DNA of 57,710 nt from Gammaproteobacteria bacterium (GCA_025357915.1 JANYLH010000006.1:1-57710), one strand, 5' to 3'; shown: positions 32,663-41,732, numbered from the stretch's first letter. Notes: generated by a model from the letters alone, not told the origin. Numbers and translations: made by a program.

Positions 32663-34732
32663 CTAGTTGCCGAACAGTCCCTTGAGTTTTTCCTGCAGCT
32701 TGTCCTGCAACTTCTGCTTGAGCTCGTCCTTCTTCTTGTCGATTTCCTTCTGCATGCGCGCCTTCACCAGGGCCGTCACATCCGGCCGGACTTTCGGTGC
32801 GCCAAATGTGCCCGTGACCAGCACCGGGATCGTGTAGCCGGTCAGGTCGCTGGCGCTGGCGGAATCAGCGGCGGTGTCCGGAATTTTCAGGACCGTGGCA
32901 TCGAGGTGGTAATCGAGCGTGCCCGCGGCGATGTCGGCCGTGCCATGGCCCTTGACCTGCAAGTACTGGAGCGCGGCGAGCAGGTCATCGTTGGCAATCA
33001 CTCCGTTGGTGATGCGGCCAGTGGCGGAGACTGCGGTGAACGGCGTGCGCTCCGGACCGGTGCGCGCCGGCATCGCCTCTTGCTTCAGCAGCGCGCGGGC
33101 ACGGCGGATCTCGTACCACAGATCGGTGCCCTCGAAGGCCCCGTTGTCGACGCGAAATTCCAGGTTGCCAGTGAGCGTACGCAGGAGCGCGGCCGAGTCG
33201 GCCCCGGTGGCCGCGGCCTTGAGTGCACCGTTGCCGCGGCCGGAAACGTGGCTGGTCTCGAACATGTCGTGAAACAAGGGAGCGAAATCCACGCCGTCGA
33301 CATGTTCGTCGAAACTGACGCGCGGCAGGCGACCCGATACGTCGATGCCGATGTCGCCGTGATACTGCCCGCCGTACATCTGCGCTTCCGAGGGGAATAT
33401 GCGCACCCGGCCGCCGCCGGCGTTCACGCCGACATGCAGGTTGTGGTACTGGATGCCGGCAAACACCGCCTCGCCCACGCTGAGCGAGCCGCGCATGTTC
33501 AGGCTCCGCAGCAGATCCACCGGAATCGGCGTCGGCGCCGTTGTCGTTGCCTGCGCCGCTGCCCCGGCGTGAGCCGCGGCAACCGGCGCAAGATACCGAT
33601 CCGCGTTGACGCGATCGATCTTGAGATCGAACGCGAGCGCATCGGTGCCCAGGTCGCTGATGCCGGCACGCCCCGTCGCGGTCGAATCGTCCAGGCGCAG
33701 GCGCAGACCTGAGAGCATGAGCGACTGGCTGCTCGCCGCGATCGTGCCGCTGAAGGCAAACGCTCCGAAGGCGGCGTGATCGCGCGTCGCCGGCAACTTG
33801 ACGTCAAACTTCTCGAGGAATGCACGCAAGGGAACGCTGGCCAGCTGCAGCGGGCCGGTAAGGCTCGGGGCATCGAGAATCCTGGTGCCAGCAAGCGCGC
33901 CGGTCAGTTCCGCGCCCGCGACGCGCACCACCATGCCCGGGAGCTGGAGCGTCTGCGTCTTCAGATCGGCGTCGGCACTCGCGAACCTGAGCTCGACCGG
34001 CAGCCCGCCGTCCGGGAAGCCCGCGCCCTTAAGCTGCAGGCTGAGCGCGGGTGAGGCGAGCTGGTAACGGCTGGCGCCCAGGTCAAGCGTGGCACGGCCG
34101 CCCAGCTTCAGCGTCACTTCCAGGGTCTTGCTCTGCTGCACGATTCCCGAGAGTTTCAGGTCAAACGGGCTCCCCGGCGACAGGGCGCCGGTTTCCAGGT
34201 CCAGGCCTCGCACCGACACGTCGCTACCGCCGTGGCGATCGACATAGTGCAGTGTGCCGTTGACGATGCGCACGCTGGCGACGGTGAACTCGGGCGCACC
34301 GCTCGCCGCTGGTGCCGATGGCGCTTTGTCCTTTGCTCCGAGGTCGTCCCAGTTGTTGCGCCCGGCGGCGTCAACCGCGAGGCGAATCGTCGGCGCCTCC
34401 AGCGTAATGGCACCGATCTGCAGCTTGCGGTGCAGGAGCGGCAGCAGTTTCACACCGAGGCGCGCATGCTCAAATTCCACCATCGGTTCGGCGCCGAAAC
34501 CCGGCGCATTGCCCAGAGTCGCGCGCCCCACTTCGATCGCAACCCAGGGGTAGAGTTTGAGCTTGAGATCGCCCGGCAGACTCAACTCGCGCCCGGTCTG
34601 ATCACGCACCAGCTTCGCGAGTTCCTGCTTGTGGGCGTTCGGATCGAAGAACACCAGCACGTAGGCGAGCGCCGCCGCCAGCAGCAGCACCAGCCCACCG
34701 AGCCCCAGCAGGGCAAAGCGCACGATTCGCAT
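32663..34732 (-). CDS. AsmA family protein
   Basis: A 689-residue AsmA-like protein: an N-terminal helix anchoring it in the inner membrane (LLGLGGLVLLLAAALAYVLV), then a long repeated beta-strand domain (for example YPWVAIEVGRATLGNAPGFG at the beginning). The C-terminal AsmA_2 part has RTLTGNLEFRVDNGAFEGTD and GTADIAAGTLDYHLDATVLK. A Lys/Glu/Gln-rich amphipathic tail ends the protein (LKQKLQDKLQEKLKGLF). AsmA proteins are now seen as bridge-like lipid transport or envelope homeostasis proteins. The gene is divergent from the M48 protease lipoprotein, so both could be envelope maintenance functions. Confidence 0.85.
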   Translation of the reverse strand: MRIVRFALLGLGGLVLLLAAALAYVLVFFDPNAHKQELAKLVRDQTGRELSLPGDLKLKLYPWVAIEVGRATLGNAPGFGAEPMVEFEHARLGVKLLPLLHRKLQIGAITLEAPTIRLAVDAAGRNNWDDLGAKDKAPSAPAASGAPEFTVASVRIVNGTLHYVDRHGGSDVSVRGLDLETGALSPGSPFDLKLSGIVQQSKTLEVTLKLGGRATLDLGASRYQLASPALSLQLKGAGFPDGGLPVELRFASADADLKTQTLQLPGMVVRVAGAELTGALAGTRILDAPSLTGPLQLASVPLRAFLEKFDVKLPATRDHAAFGAFAFSGTIAASSQSLMLSGLRLRLDDSTATGRAGISDLGTDALAFDLKIDRVNADRYLAPVAAAHAGAAAQATTTAPTPIPVDLLRSLNMRGSLSVGEAVFAGIQYHNLHVGVNAGGGRVRIFPSEAQMYGGQYHGDIGIDVSGRLPRVSFDEHVDGVDFAPLFHDMFETSHVSGRGNGALKAAATGADSAALLRTLTGNLEFRVDNGAFEGTDLWYEIRRARALLKQEAMPARTGPERTPFTAVSATGRITNGVIANDDLLAALQYLQVKGHGTADIAAGTLDYHLDATVLKIPDTAADSASASDLTGYTIPVLVTGTFGAPKVRPDVTALVKARMQKEIDKKKDELKQKLQDKLQEKLKGLFGN

Positions 34733-34756
34733 GGTTCATATACCTCAGAATATTTC

Positions 34757-34774
34757 AGGGGCAATTTTACCCCT
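34757..34774. promoter_or_regulatory. Inverted repeat in the asmA/M48 divergent spacer
   Basis: AGGGG (34757-34761) and CCCCT (34770-34774) flank CAATTTTA, and CAGGGGTAATAG recurs at 34847-34858, just before the M48 gene start. The arrangement could be an operator for one or both divergent genes. No consensus regulator was recognised. The remaining bases of 34733-34860 show no gene. Confidence 0.35.
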
Positions 34775-34860
34775 AAGTTGCGGCGCCCGGGGGCTTGTCA
34801 TCGGCACCGCCCGGGGCGATCCTTGCGCACTCGGACGAGTCGCTTGCAGGGGTAATAGTC

Positions 34861-36447
34861 ATGCGTGCATTGCGTATAGTGACTTTGTTGCTGGCGGCAT
34901 TGCTGGCAGCGTGCGGCACCAATCCGGTGACCGGCAAGAAGGAACTCCAGTTCGTTTCCGAGTCGCAGGAGCTGCGCATTGGTGCCGAGAACTACGCACC
35001 CATGCGCCAGAACGAAGGGGGCGATTTCAAGATCGACCCGGAACTCACAGCCTACGTCGGCGAAGTGGGCCTGAAACTGGCGACGGTGAGTGATCGCAAG
35101 CTCCCCTACGAGTTCGTGGTGCTAAACAGCTCGGTGCCCAATGCGTGGGCCCTGCCTGGCGGCAAGATCGCCGTGAATCGCGGGCTGCTCACCGAGCTGC
35201 GAAACGAATCGGAACTCGCCGCCGTGCTCGGCCACGAGATCACGCACGCGGCGGCGCGTCACGGCGCCAAGGCACAGGAACGTGGAACCCTCATGCAGGT
35301 GGGGATGGTCGCGGCGCAGGTCGGCATGGCCGCGAGCGACAGCAACGGCACGCTGGCCAATCTGGCGCTGCAAGGGGCCGGCCTGGGCGCGCAACTGGTG
35401 CAGATGAAGTACGGACGTGATCAGGAAAGTGAAGCCGACCACTACGGCATGGTGTACATGAAGCGCGCCGGATATGACCTGCGAGGCGCGGTGACGCTGC
35501 AGGAGACCTTTGTGCGCATCGCGGCCGACACCGGCCGGAATCAAGGCTGGCTCGAGGGCCTGTTCGCCTCGCACCCGCCTTCTGCCGAACGCGTGGCGGC
35601 GAACCGGCAGACGCTGACGGCACTCGGCGCCACGCCCGGTGAGGTCGGCGCCGAGCGCTTCCTGGCGCGCACCGCAAAGCTGCGCGCCACCAAGCCAGCT
35701 TACGACAAGCACGACGCCGCCCTGGCGGCCGCGAAAAAGAAAGACTACGCGGCAGCGCGCAAGCTGGCCGCCGAGGCCACGGCCCTGCTGCCAAGCGAGG
35801 GCCGTTTCCCGCAACTGCAGGGCGACATTGCGATGGCTGAAAAGAAACCGAAGGAAGCCCTGCCCTATTACGAACATGCGATCGCGCTCAGCCCCGACTA
35901 TTTTGGCTCCTATCTGGGCGGTGGCATCGCTCGCTACAAGCTCGGCGACAAGGCCGGTGCCCGCGAGTGGCTGACAAGAAGCGCCGAACTGCTGCCCACG
36001 GCCCCAGCCGCCTACTATCTGGGCCATATGGCAAACGAGGGCGGTGATCGGGCGACGGCCCTGCAGTATCTCAAGGCCGCCGCCGGCACCGGCGGGGAGC
36101 TCGGCCAGCTTGCCGCCGGCGAATATGCGGCGCTCGATCTGCAGCAGAACCCAGGCAACTACGTCGCCACAGGCACGCAGCTCGACGCCGGCGGCCACGT
36201 ATATGTCGTGGTACAAAATCGCGCCACCGTGGCTATCGACAGCATCGAAATCACACCGGTGTACGTCGACGGCCTGGGCCAAATCCTGCAACAGGGTCAG
36301 CGGCGAGCGTTACCCCTGAAGTTGCCGCCGGGCGAATCCGCCACGTTGGATGCCCTCATCGGCGCCGTAGACGCCGCACAGGCCGCGCAACTGCGCTTCC
36401 GGGTCGACGCCGCGCGGGCAGTGCCGGCATCCGTGCCCGGCAACTAG
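34861..36447 (+). CDS. M48 metalloprotease lipoprotein with TPR (BepA-like)
   Basis: A 528-residue envelope protease. The lipobox LAAC places the lipidated Cys at residue 18. The zinc motif HEITH is at 125-129 (GHEITHAAARHG), with the third ligand in ESEADHYGMVYM. TPR-like helices span residues 275-430 (EALPYYEHAIALSPDYFGSY), and the C-terminal beta-rich domain ends at the stop. The order resembles BepA/YfgC, which degrades or helps assemble outer-membrane proteins such as LptD, but the extra C-terminal domain makes exact orthology uncertain. ATG at 34861 is chosen because it exposes the lipobox. Its stop overlaps the opposing stop as CTAG. Confidence 0.85.
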   Translation: MRALRIVTLLLAALLAACGTNPVTGKKELQFVSESQELRIGAENYAPMRQNEGGDFKIDPELTAYVGEVGLKLATVSDRKLPYEFVVLNSSVPNAWALPGGKIAVNRGLLTELRNESELAAVLGHEITHAAARHGAKAQERGTLMQVGMVAAQVGMAASDSNGTLANLALQGAGLGAQLVQMKYGRDQESEADHYGMVYMKRAGYDLRGAVTLQETFVRIAADTGRNQGWLEGLFASHPPSAERVAANRQTLTALGATPGEVGAERFLARTAKLRATKPAYDKHDAALAAAKKKDYAAARKLAAEATALLPSEGRFPQLQGDIAMAEKKPKEALPYYEHAIALSPDYFGSYLGGGIARYKLGDKAGAREWLTRSAELLPTAPAAYYLGHMANEGGDRATALQYLKAAAGTGGELGQLAAGEYAALDLQQNPGNYVATGTQLDAGGHVYVVVQNRATVAIDSIEITPVYVDGLGQILQQGQRRALPLKLPPGESATLDALIGAVDAAQAAQLRFRVDAARAVPASVPGN

Positions 36448-36944
36448 CCGATAAAGTCGCCCTTGGAGAGGCCCAGGCCATTGTGCCGCAGAATCGCGTA
36501 CGCCGTGGTGTAGTGAAAATAGAAATTCGGCAGCGCGTAGCCGGTGAGATAAGCCTGCCCTTTGAATGACATTTCGCGCTGGCCGGCTTTGATGTTGATC
36601 TGCCGGTCCTCGGATCCGTCGATCTGCGCAGCCTTGAGCGTAGCAATGAATTCCCGGGTCCTGGTGATGCGCGCCTGGAAGTCGGCAAAGCTCGCTTCGT
36701 TGTCCTCGTACTTCGGCGGCTCGACACCGGCCAGGCGGGCGCAGGTGCCCTTGGCAAAATCGCAGGCGATCTGCAGCTGGCGGGTCAACGTGAACATGTC
36801 GGGCGCCAGCCGGGCACCCAGCAGCACCGCCGGATCAATCTTGCGTTCTTCAGCCCAGGTGGCGGCTTTGGTCAGGATCGCGGACAGATTGCCCAGCATC
36901 TTGTCGAATACGGGGGCGGAAGCCTGGTACATGGAAATAGTCAT
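36444..36944 (-). CDS. DUF1993 family protein
   Basis: A 166-residue protein of the DUF1993 family (DinB-like helical bundle): MTISMYQASAPVFDKMLGNL, LLGARLAPDMFTLTRQLQIA and NFYFHYTTAYAILRHNGLGL. The conserved His residues could form a metal site as in related DinB-fold proteins, but no activity is known. ATG at 36944 has GAGGAG a few bases upstream. Its stop codon overlaps that of the M48 gene on the other strand; queD is divergent and starts 47 bases away. Confidence 0.82.
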   Translation of the reverse strand: MTISMYQASAPVFDKMLGNLSAILTKAATWAEERKIDPAVLLGARLAPDMFTLTRQLQIACDFAKGTCARLAGVEPPKYEDNEASFADFQARITRTREFIATLKAAQIDGSEDRQINIKAGQREMSFKGQAYLTGYALPNFYFHYTTAYAILRHNGLGLSKGDFIG

Positions 36945-36990
36945 GGAAACTCCTCGGGGATATTCGAGCCTGAGGCCATAGAATAGCGCA

Positions 36991-37347
36991 ATGGAGATCT
37001 TCAAGGAGTTTCGTATCGAGGCGGCCCACCGCCTGCCCCGGGTGCCGCCCGAACACAAGTGCGCCCGCCTGCACGGCCACTCGTTTGTCATCGGCGTATA
37101 CGTCGGCGGCGAGGTTCAGGCTACGGCGGGCTGGGTGCAGGATTTCGCCGACCTCAGCGCCGCGATGCGCGACGTACATGAAGAGCTCGACCATCGCTAC
37201 CTGAACGATATTGCCGGTCTCGAGAACCCGACCAGCGAAATGCTGGCAATCTGGGTGTGGCGACGGCTCCAGCCCCGGCTCCCCGGCTTGTCGCGCATCG
37301 TCATCCACGAGACCTGCACCAGTGGCTGCGAATACCGCGGAATCTAG
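36991..37347 (+). CDS. queD: 6-carboxy-5,6,7,8-tetrahydropterin synthase (QueD)
   Basis: A 118-residue PTPS/QueD enzyme, converting dihydroneopterin triphosphate in the queuosine/7-deazaguanine pathway. Zinc ligands are His in RIEAAHRLPR and the HGH of KCARLHGHSFVIGVYV; the catalytic Cys lies in HKCARLHGH. ELDHRYLNDI and PTSEMLAIWVW give the catalytic Asp-His and the substrate Glu. The C-terminus has VIHETCTSGCEYRG. ATG at 36991 is preceded by a weak ribosome site. The end of the gene overlaps the start of the ABC exporter by 26 bases. No other que gene is in the window. Confidence 0.88.
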   Translation: MEIFKEFRIEAAHRLPRVPPEHKCARLHGHSFVIGVYVGGEVQATAGWVQDFADLSAAMRDVHEELDHRYLNDIAGLENPTSEMLAIWVWRRLQPRLPGLSRIVIHETCTSGCEYRGI

Positions 37348-39115
37348 GCCGGCGGCGCGGCGGCTGGCGCCGCTCGCGGCACTCGCGCCGTTCGTACGTC
37401 CGCACCGCGGACTGATCTTGCTGGCGTTGCTGGCGCTGGCCGTGGCTGCGGGTGCGTCGCTCCTGCTGCCGGTGGCTGCGCGCCAGGTCATCGACCACGG
37501 CTTCAGTGCCGGCCAGTCCGCGCACGTCGGCCGCTATTTCCTCGGACTCCTCGCCGTCACCGTGATCATGGGCCTCGCGTCCGCGAGCCGCTACTACCTG
37601 GTGACCTGGATCGGCGAGCGCGTCGTCGCCGACGTGCGCAACCGCGTCTTCAGTCACGTGCTGGCGCTGTCGTCGGAGTTTTTCGAGCGGGTGCGCACCG
37701 GCGAACTGCTCTCGCGCCTGACCGCGGACACGACGCTGGTACAGACCGTGGTCGGTTCGTCCGCGTCGTTCGCACTGCGAAGCCTGGTCATGGCAATCGG
37801 CGCGCTGGTGATGATGGCCGTCACCAGCCCGAAGCTCACGGCACTGGCGTTCCTCAGCGTACCGCTGGTGCTGGTGGCGATCATTATCATGGGTCGGCGC
37901 GTGCGCGGTCTGTCGCGCGCGGCGCAGGATCGCATCGCCGATACTTCGGCGCTGGCGAGCGAAGTGCTCAACGCCATGCCCACCGTGCAGGCTTACACGC
38001 ACGAACCGGTCGACCGGCAACGCTTCGACAGCGCCACCGAACTGGCCTTTGCGACCGGGATCCGCCGCACGCGCTTTCGCGCCGCAATGACTGCGGCCGT
38101 GTTCATGCTGGTCGGCGCCAGCATCGTCGGCGTGCTGTGGATCGGCGCGATCGACGTGCTGGCCGCGCGCATGAGCCCCGGCCAGCTCGGCCAGTTCGTG
38201 CTGTACGCGGTAATCCTGGCCAGTTCCGTGGGTGCGCTCAGCGAGCTGTGGGGCGAAGTGCAGCGGGCCGCCGGTGCTACCGAGCGACTCATGGAAATTC
38301 TCGCTACGCCGCCGGTCATCCGCGCGCCCGAACTGCCGGTCCGGCTGGCACTGCCGGTGCAGGGCCGCCTGGAGTTTTCCGGCGTGCGCTTTGCCTATCC
38401 GACGCGCCCCGAACATGCGGCGCTGGCGGAATTCAACCTGGTGGTCGCACCGGGGGAGGCCGTGGCCCTGGTCGGACCGTCGGGCGCCGGCAAGTCCACC
38501 GTGTTCCAGTTGCTGTTGCGGTTTTTCGATCCGGGCGCGGGACGGATCCTGCTCGACGGTTGCGATATCGCGCAGCTCGATCCGGCCGAACTGCGCGCGC
38601 AGATCGCGGTGGTATCGCAGGAGCCGGTGATCTTCGCCGGCACCATCGCCGACAACATCCGCTACGGCCGGCCCGCCGCCTGCGACGCCGAAGTGCGCGC
38701 CGCGGCGGTGGCCGCGGCGGCGGATGAATTCGTGCGCCTGCTCCCGCAGGGCTATGAGGCCCTGGTAGGCGAGCGCGGCATAACGCTCTCCGGCGGTCAG
38801 CGCCAGCGGCTGGCGATCGCGCGCGCCATGCTGCGCGACGCACCGGTGCTGCTGCTCGATGAAGCCACCAGCGCGCTCGATGCCGAGAATGAACGGCTCG
38901 TGCAGCAGGGTCTTGCCAACCTCATGGCCGGCCGCGGCGATCGCGCGCGCACCACGCTGGTGATCGCCCACCGGCTGGCGACGATCCAGCGCCTGCGGCG
39001 CATCGTGGTGATGGACCAGGGGCGCATCGTCGCCCAGGGGAGCCATGCCGAACTGATACAAGCTGACGGCCTGTATGCGCGCCTCGCTGCCCTGCAGTTC
39101 CAGCCGGCAGCTTGA
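37322..39115 (+). CDS. ABC exporter, fused membrane and ATPase domains
   Basis: A 597-residue half-transporter of the MsbA/LmrA type. Six membrane helices fill residues 25-310 (LILLALLALAVAAGASLLLP onward). The nucleotide-binding domain has Walker A LVGPSGAGKSTVFQ, Q-loop VVSQEPVIFAGTIADNIRYG, signature LSGGQRQRLAIARAML and Walker B VLLLDEATSALD, with the H-loop in LVIAHRLATIQ. It would work as a homodimer exporting a lipid or drug-like substrate. GTG at 37322 is the first sensible start after the queD frame and gives a short basic N-terminus; an earlier in-frame start would lie deep in queD. Substrate is unknown. Confidence 0.87.
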   Translation: MAANTAESRPAARRLAPLAALAPFVRPHRGLILLALLALAVAAGASLLLPVAARQVIDHGFSAGQSAHVGRYFLGLLAVTVIMGLASASRYYLVTWIGERVVADVRNRVFSHVLALSSEFFERVRTGELLSRLTADTTLVQTVVGSSASFALRSLVMAIGALVMMAVTSPKLTALAFLSVPLVLVAIIIMGRRVRGLSRAAQDRIADTSALASEVLNAMPTVQAYTHEPVDRQRFDSATELAFATGIRRTRFRAAMTAAVFMLVGASIVGVLWIGAIDVLAARMSPGQLGQFVLYAVILASSVGALSELWGEVQRAAGATERLMEILATPPVIRAPELPVRLALPVQGRLEFSGVRFAYPTRPEHAALAEFNLVVAPGEAVALVGPSGAGKSTVFQLLLRFFDPGAGRILLDGCDIAQLDPAELRAQIAVVSQEPVIFAGTIADNIRYGRPAACDAEVRAAAVAAAADEFVRLLPQGYEALVGERGITLSGGQRQRLAIARAMLRDAPVLLLDEATSALDAENERLVQQGLANLMAGRGDRARTTLVIAHRLATIQRLRRIVVMDQGRIVAQGSHAELIQADGLYARLAALQFQPAA

Positions 39116-39149
39116 CAGCGCCGCACCCGGCGCGGATTCTTCGACATCT

Positions 39150-40262
39150 ATGGCCAGCACCCTGTGGATCGGTACCCGCAAGGGGGTCTTTGCACTGCGC
39201 CCCGACGTGCGGCGGCGGGTATGGAAGCTCGCAGGTCCGCAATTCCTCGGTCACATCATTCACCACGTGGTCCAGGATCCGCGCGAGCCGCGCCGGCTGG
39301 CGCTGGCTGCGAAAACCGGGCACCTCGGGCCCACCGTCTATACCTCGGGCGATCGTGGGCGCAGCTGGCAGGAAGCGGCGGCGCCACCGGCGTTCCGCAA
39401 GGCTGACGAGAGCGAAAAGCCGCGCGCCGTCGAACGCGTGTTCTGGCTCACACCCGGCCACGAATCAGAACCTGGGGTGTGGTACGCGGGCACCTCGCCG
39501 GCAGGCCTGTTTCGCTCTGGCGATCACGGCCAGCGCTGGGAACCGGTCACTGGCTTCAACGATCACGCCATGTACAGCAAATGGGCTGCCGGACTTCGAA
39601 CGCCCGACGGTGAACTGTTGCATTCAATTCGCGTCGATCCGCGCGATGCACGGCACCTGTACCTGGCGATCTCGATCGGCGGAGTGTTCGAATCCACCGA
39701 CCGGGGCGCAGACTGGGCACCGCTCAACGAAGGCGTCGCGGCCGATTTCCTGCCCGATCCCAACGTTGCGTATGGACACGATCCGCATTGCCTGATCCAG
39801 CACCCGCTGCAGCCAGACCGGCTCTACCAGCAGAATCACTGCGGCAGCTATCGACTCGATCGCCCCGCCCGGCGCTGGGTGCGCATCGGCGAGCGCATGC
39901 CCAGGCGCATCGGCGACATTGGATTTCCAATCGTTGCTCATCCGCGGGATCCGGATACGGTCTGGGTCTTGCCGATGGATGGCTCGAAAGTGTGGCCGCG
40001 CACGGCGCTCGGCGGCAAGCCCGCCGTTTACGTGAGCCGCAATGCCGGCCGCAGCTGGCAGCGGCAGGATCGCGGGCTGCCGCGCGCGCAAGCGTGGTTC
40101 ACCGTGCTGCGTCAGGCCATGTGCGCGGACCAGGCCGCCCGCCTCGGCCTGTATTTTGGCACGACGCAGGGCGAGGTCTGGGCGAGCAGCGACGAGGGCG
40201 GATCGTGGCGTTGCCTTGCGCGACACCTGCCCGAGATCTATTCCGTTTCACATGCTTGCTGA
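39150..40262 (+). CDS. BNR/Asp-box beta-propeller protein, cytoplasmic
   Basis: A 370-residue propeller with five Asp boxes: TSGDRGRSW, RSGDHGQRW, ESTDRGADW, VSRNAGRSW and ASSDEGGSW. There is no signal peptide (start MASTLWIGTRKGVFAL), so it should act in the cytoplasm, unlike typical sialidases, and the sialidase catalytic Arg triad is not evident. A conserved segment with AYGHDPHC may be functional. It is followed two bases later by a ubiquitin-like sulfur carrier and then by its E1-like enzyme, an arrangement I know from many bacterial genomes. The role in that system is not established. ATG at 39150 is chosen because it gives the blade-like start. Confidence 0.78.
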   Translation: MASTLWIGTRKGVFALRPDVRRRVWKLAGPQFLGHIIHHVVQDPREPRRLALAAKTGHLGPTVYTSGDRGRSWQEAAAPPAFRKADESEKPRAVERVFWLTPGHESEPGVWYAGTSPAGLFRSGDHGQRWEPVTGFNDHAMYSKWAAGLRTPDGELLHSIRVDPRDARHLYLAISIGGVFESTDRGADWAPLNEGVAADFLPDPNVAYGHDPHCLIQHPLQPDRLYQQNHCGSYRLDRPARRWVRIGERMPRRIGDIGFPIVAHPRDPDTVWVLPMDGSKVWPRTALGGKPAVYVSRNAGRSWQRQDRGLPRAQAWFTVLRQAMCADQAARLGLYFGTTQGEVWASSDEGGSWRCLARHLPEIYSVSHAC

Positions 40263-40264
40263 GC

Positions 40265-40540
40265 ATGGCTGCGCGCGTGAACACCGTCAGGATCCCATCG
40301 CCGCTACGCGACTACACCGCCGGCGCAACCCAGGTGAGCGCCAGCGGCGCAACCGTCGCCGCGCTCCTCGATGACCTCGAACGCGCACATCCTGGCATGC
40401 GCTTCCGCATGATCGACGAGCAGGACCACATCCGCCCGCACATCCGTGTTTTCATCAACCAGCGTGAAGTGAATGCACTGGATGAGGCGGTTGCGGCCGG
40501 CGACGAGATACACCTGATCTGCGCGCTCAGCGGCGGATAG
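40265..40540 (+). CDS. MoaD/CysO-like ubiquitin-fold sulfur carrier
   Basis: A 91-residue beta-grasp protein ending in the diglycine ALSGG, which is adenylated and loaded with sulfur by an E1-like enzyme. Features are VRIPSPLRDYTAGATQVSAS, VAALLDDLERAHPGMRFRMI and IRPHIRVFINQREVNALDEA. The insertion DEQDHIRPHIRVFINQREV is more like the cysteine-synthesis carrier CysO than MoaD of molybdopterin synthesis. It lies between the propeller gene and the MoeB-type gene (eight bases before it), so that enzyme is surely its activator. No moaE or cysM is nearby. The ATG at 40265 is two bases after the propeller stop. Confidence 0.85.
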   Translation: MAARVNTVRIPSPLRDYTAGATQVSASGATVAALLDDLERAHPGMRFRMIDEQDHIRPHIRVFINQREVNALDEAVAAGDEIHLICALSGG

Positions 40541-40548
40541 GCGGTCTC

Positions 40549-41730
40549 ATGACCCTCAGCGCATCCGAGCGTGAACGCTACAGCCGTCACCTGCTGCTGC
40601 CGGAGATCGGCGTTGCCGGTCAGGAGAAACTGCAGGCCGCGCGGGTGGCGGTCGTGGGCGCCGGCGGCCTTGGTTCGCCCTCGAGCCTGTACCTTGCGGC
40701 CGCGGGCGTCGGCACGCTTGGCGTCATCGATCACGACCGCATCGACCTGTCCAACCTGCAGCGCCAGCTGCTCTTCGACGCAACGCAGGTCGGCGCCAGC
40801 AAGGCGCTGACGGCGCAGGCGCGATTGCGCGCGCTCAACCCGGAGATCAATGTCGTTGCACACGACGTGGAGCTGGTCGCCGGCAACGCCCTCGAACTGC
40901 TGCGCCAGTATGACTGCGTGCTCGACGGGAGCGATCGCCTCGCCACGCGCTACCTGGTCAACGACGCGTGCGTGCTGTTGCAGCGTCCGCTGGTGTCGGC
41001 AGCAATCCATCGCTTCGAGGGCCAGGCGATGACCTACGTGCCGGGCGGTGGCCCCTGCTACCGCTGCCTGTTCCCGGAATCGGCCGCAGCCGCTGCGCCC
41101 AATTGCGCGACTGCGGGCGTGCTCGGTGTCCTGCCCGGCGTGCTCGGCGCGCTGCAGGCGACGGAGGTCATCAAGCTGCTGCTCGGAATCGGCACGCCGC
41201 TGGCCGGGCGGCTGCTGACCTTCGACGCACTCGCCATGCAATGGCGCGAATTCCGCTTCACGCGCCGCGTGGACTGCGCCGTGTGCGGCGCTCGGCCGAC
41301 CATCCGGACGCTGGCCGACAGTGCCGCGACCTGCGGCGGCGCCATCGCGAGCGGCACCGAGCGCGTCAACCCGCAGCAGTTGCGCGCGCTCATCGCACGC
41401 GGCGCACTCGGCGCGGACGGCGCGGGCGGCGCACTCGGCGCGGGCGGCGATGCGCTGGTGAGCGTTGTGGACGTGCGCGAGCCGCACGAGTTCGCTGCCG
41501 GGCATCTGGCGGGCGCGCTGAACATTCCCCTGGGCGAACTGGCGCGGCGACTGGCGGAAATTCCACGGCGGGCGCCGGTGGTGTTCGTCTGCCGCAGTGG
41601 CGTCCGCAGCCAGACCGCTGCCGCCATCGCCTCGGGCGACGGGTTTCAGGATGTCGCCGATCTCGAAGGCGGGCTGATCGCCTGGGCCGCGCAGGTCGAT
41701 CCGGCGCTCGAGGTCATCGCCAGCAGGTAA
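40549..41730 (+). CDS. MoeB/ThiF-type E1-like enzyme with rhodanese domain
   Basis: A 393-residue adenylyltransferase-sulfurtransferase. The ThiF domain has VVGAGGLGSPSSLYLAAAGV, DLSNLQRQLLFD, zinc cysteines in CYRCLFPE and CAVCG, and the candidate active Cys in PNCATAGVLGVLPG. A Gly/Ala-rich linker (about residues 284-300) joins it to a rhodanese domain with DVREPHEFAAGHLAGALNIP and the active Cys loop CRSGVRS. It should adenylate the C-terminal glycine of the adjacent carrier and transfer sulfur to it, as MoeZ/MoeBR does. The linker contains a 27-base tandem duplication. It is convergent with the DUF4404 gene. Confidence 0.87.
   Translation: MTLSASERERYSRHLLLPEIGVAGQEKLQAARVAVVGAGGLGSPSSLYLAAAGVGTLGVIDHDRIDLSNLQRQLLFDATQVGASKALTAQARLRALNPEINVVAHDVELVAGNALELLRQYDCVLDGSDRLATRYLVNDACVLLQRPLVSAAIHRFEGQAMTYVPGGGPCYRCLFPESAAAAAPNCATAGVLGVLPGVLGALQATEVIKLLLGIGTPLAGRLLTFDALAMQWREFRFTRRVDCAVCGARPTIRTLADSAATCGGAIASGTERVNPQQLRALIARGALGADGAGGALGAGGDALVSVVDVREPHEFAAGHLAGALNIPLGELARRLAEIPRRAPVVFVCRSGVRSQTAAAIASGDGFQDVADLEGGLIAWAAQVDPALEVIASR
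41401..41443. repeat. 27-bp tandem duplication in the MoeB linker
   Basis: GGCGCACTCGGCGCGG occurs at 41401-41416 and again at 41428-41443, a period of 27 bases or nine codons. The duplicated peptide is Gly/Ala/Leu rich and lies in the flexible linker between the ThiF and rhodanese domains, so the frame is kept and the length could vary between strains. Confidence 0.7.
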
Positions 41731-41732
41731 GG

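Noticed and set aside
37301-39181. A 626-codon open frame on the minus strand opposite the ABC exporter
   Set aside because: It is Arg/His/Gly-rich with no family-like motifs and mirrors the high-GC third positions of the real exporter gene, which has every ABC motif in order.
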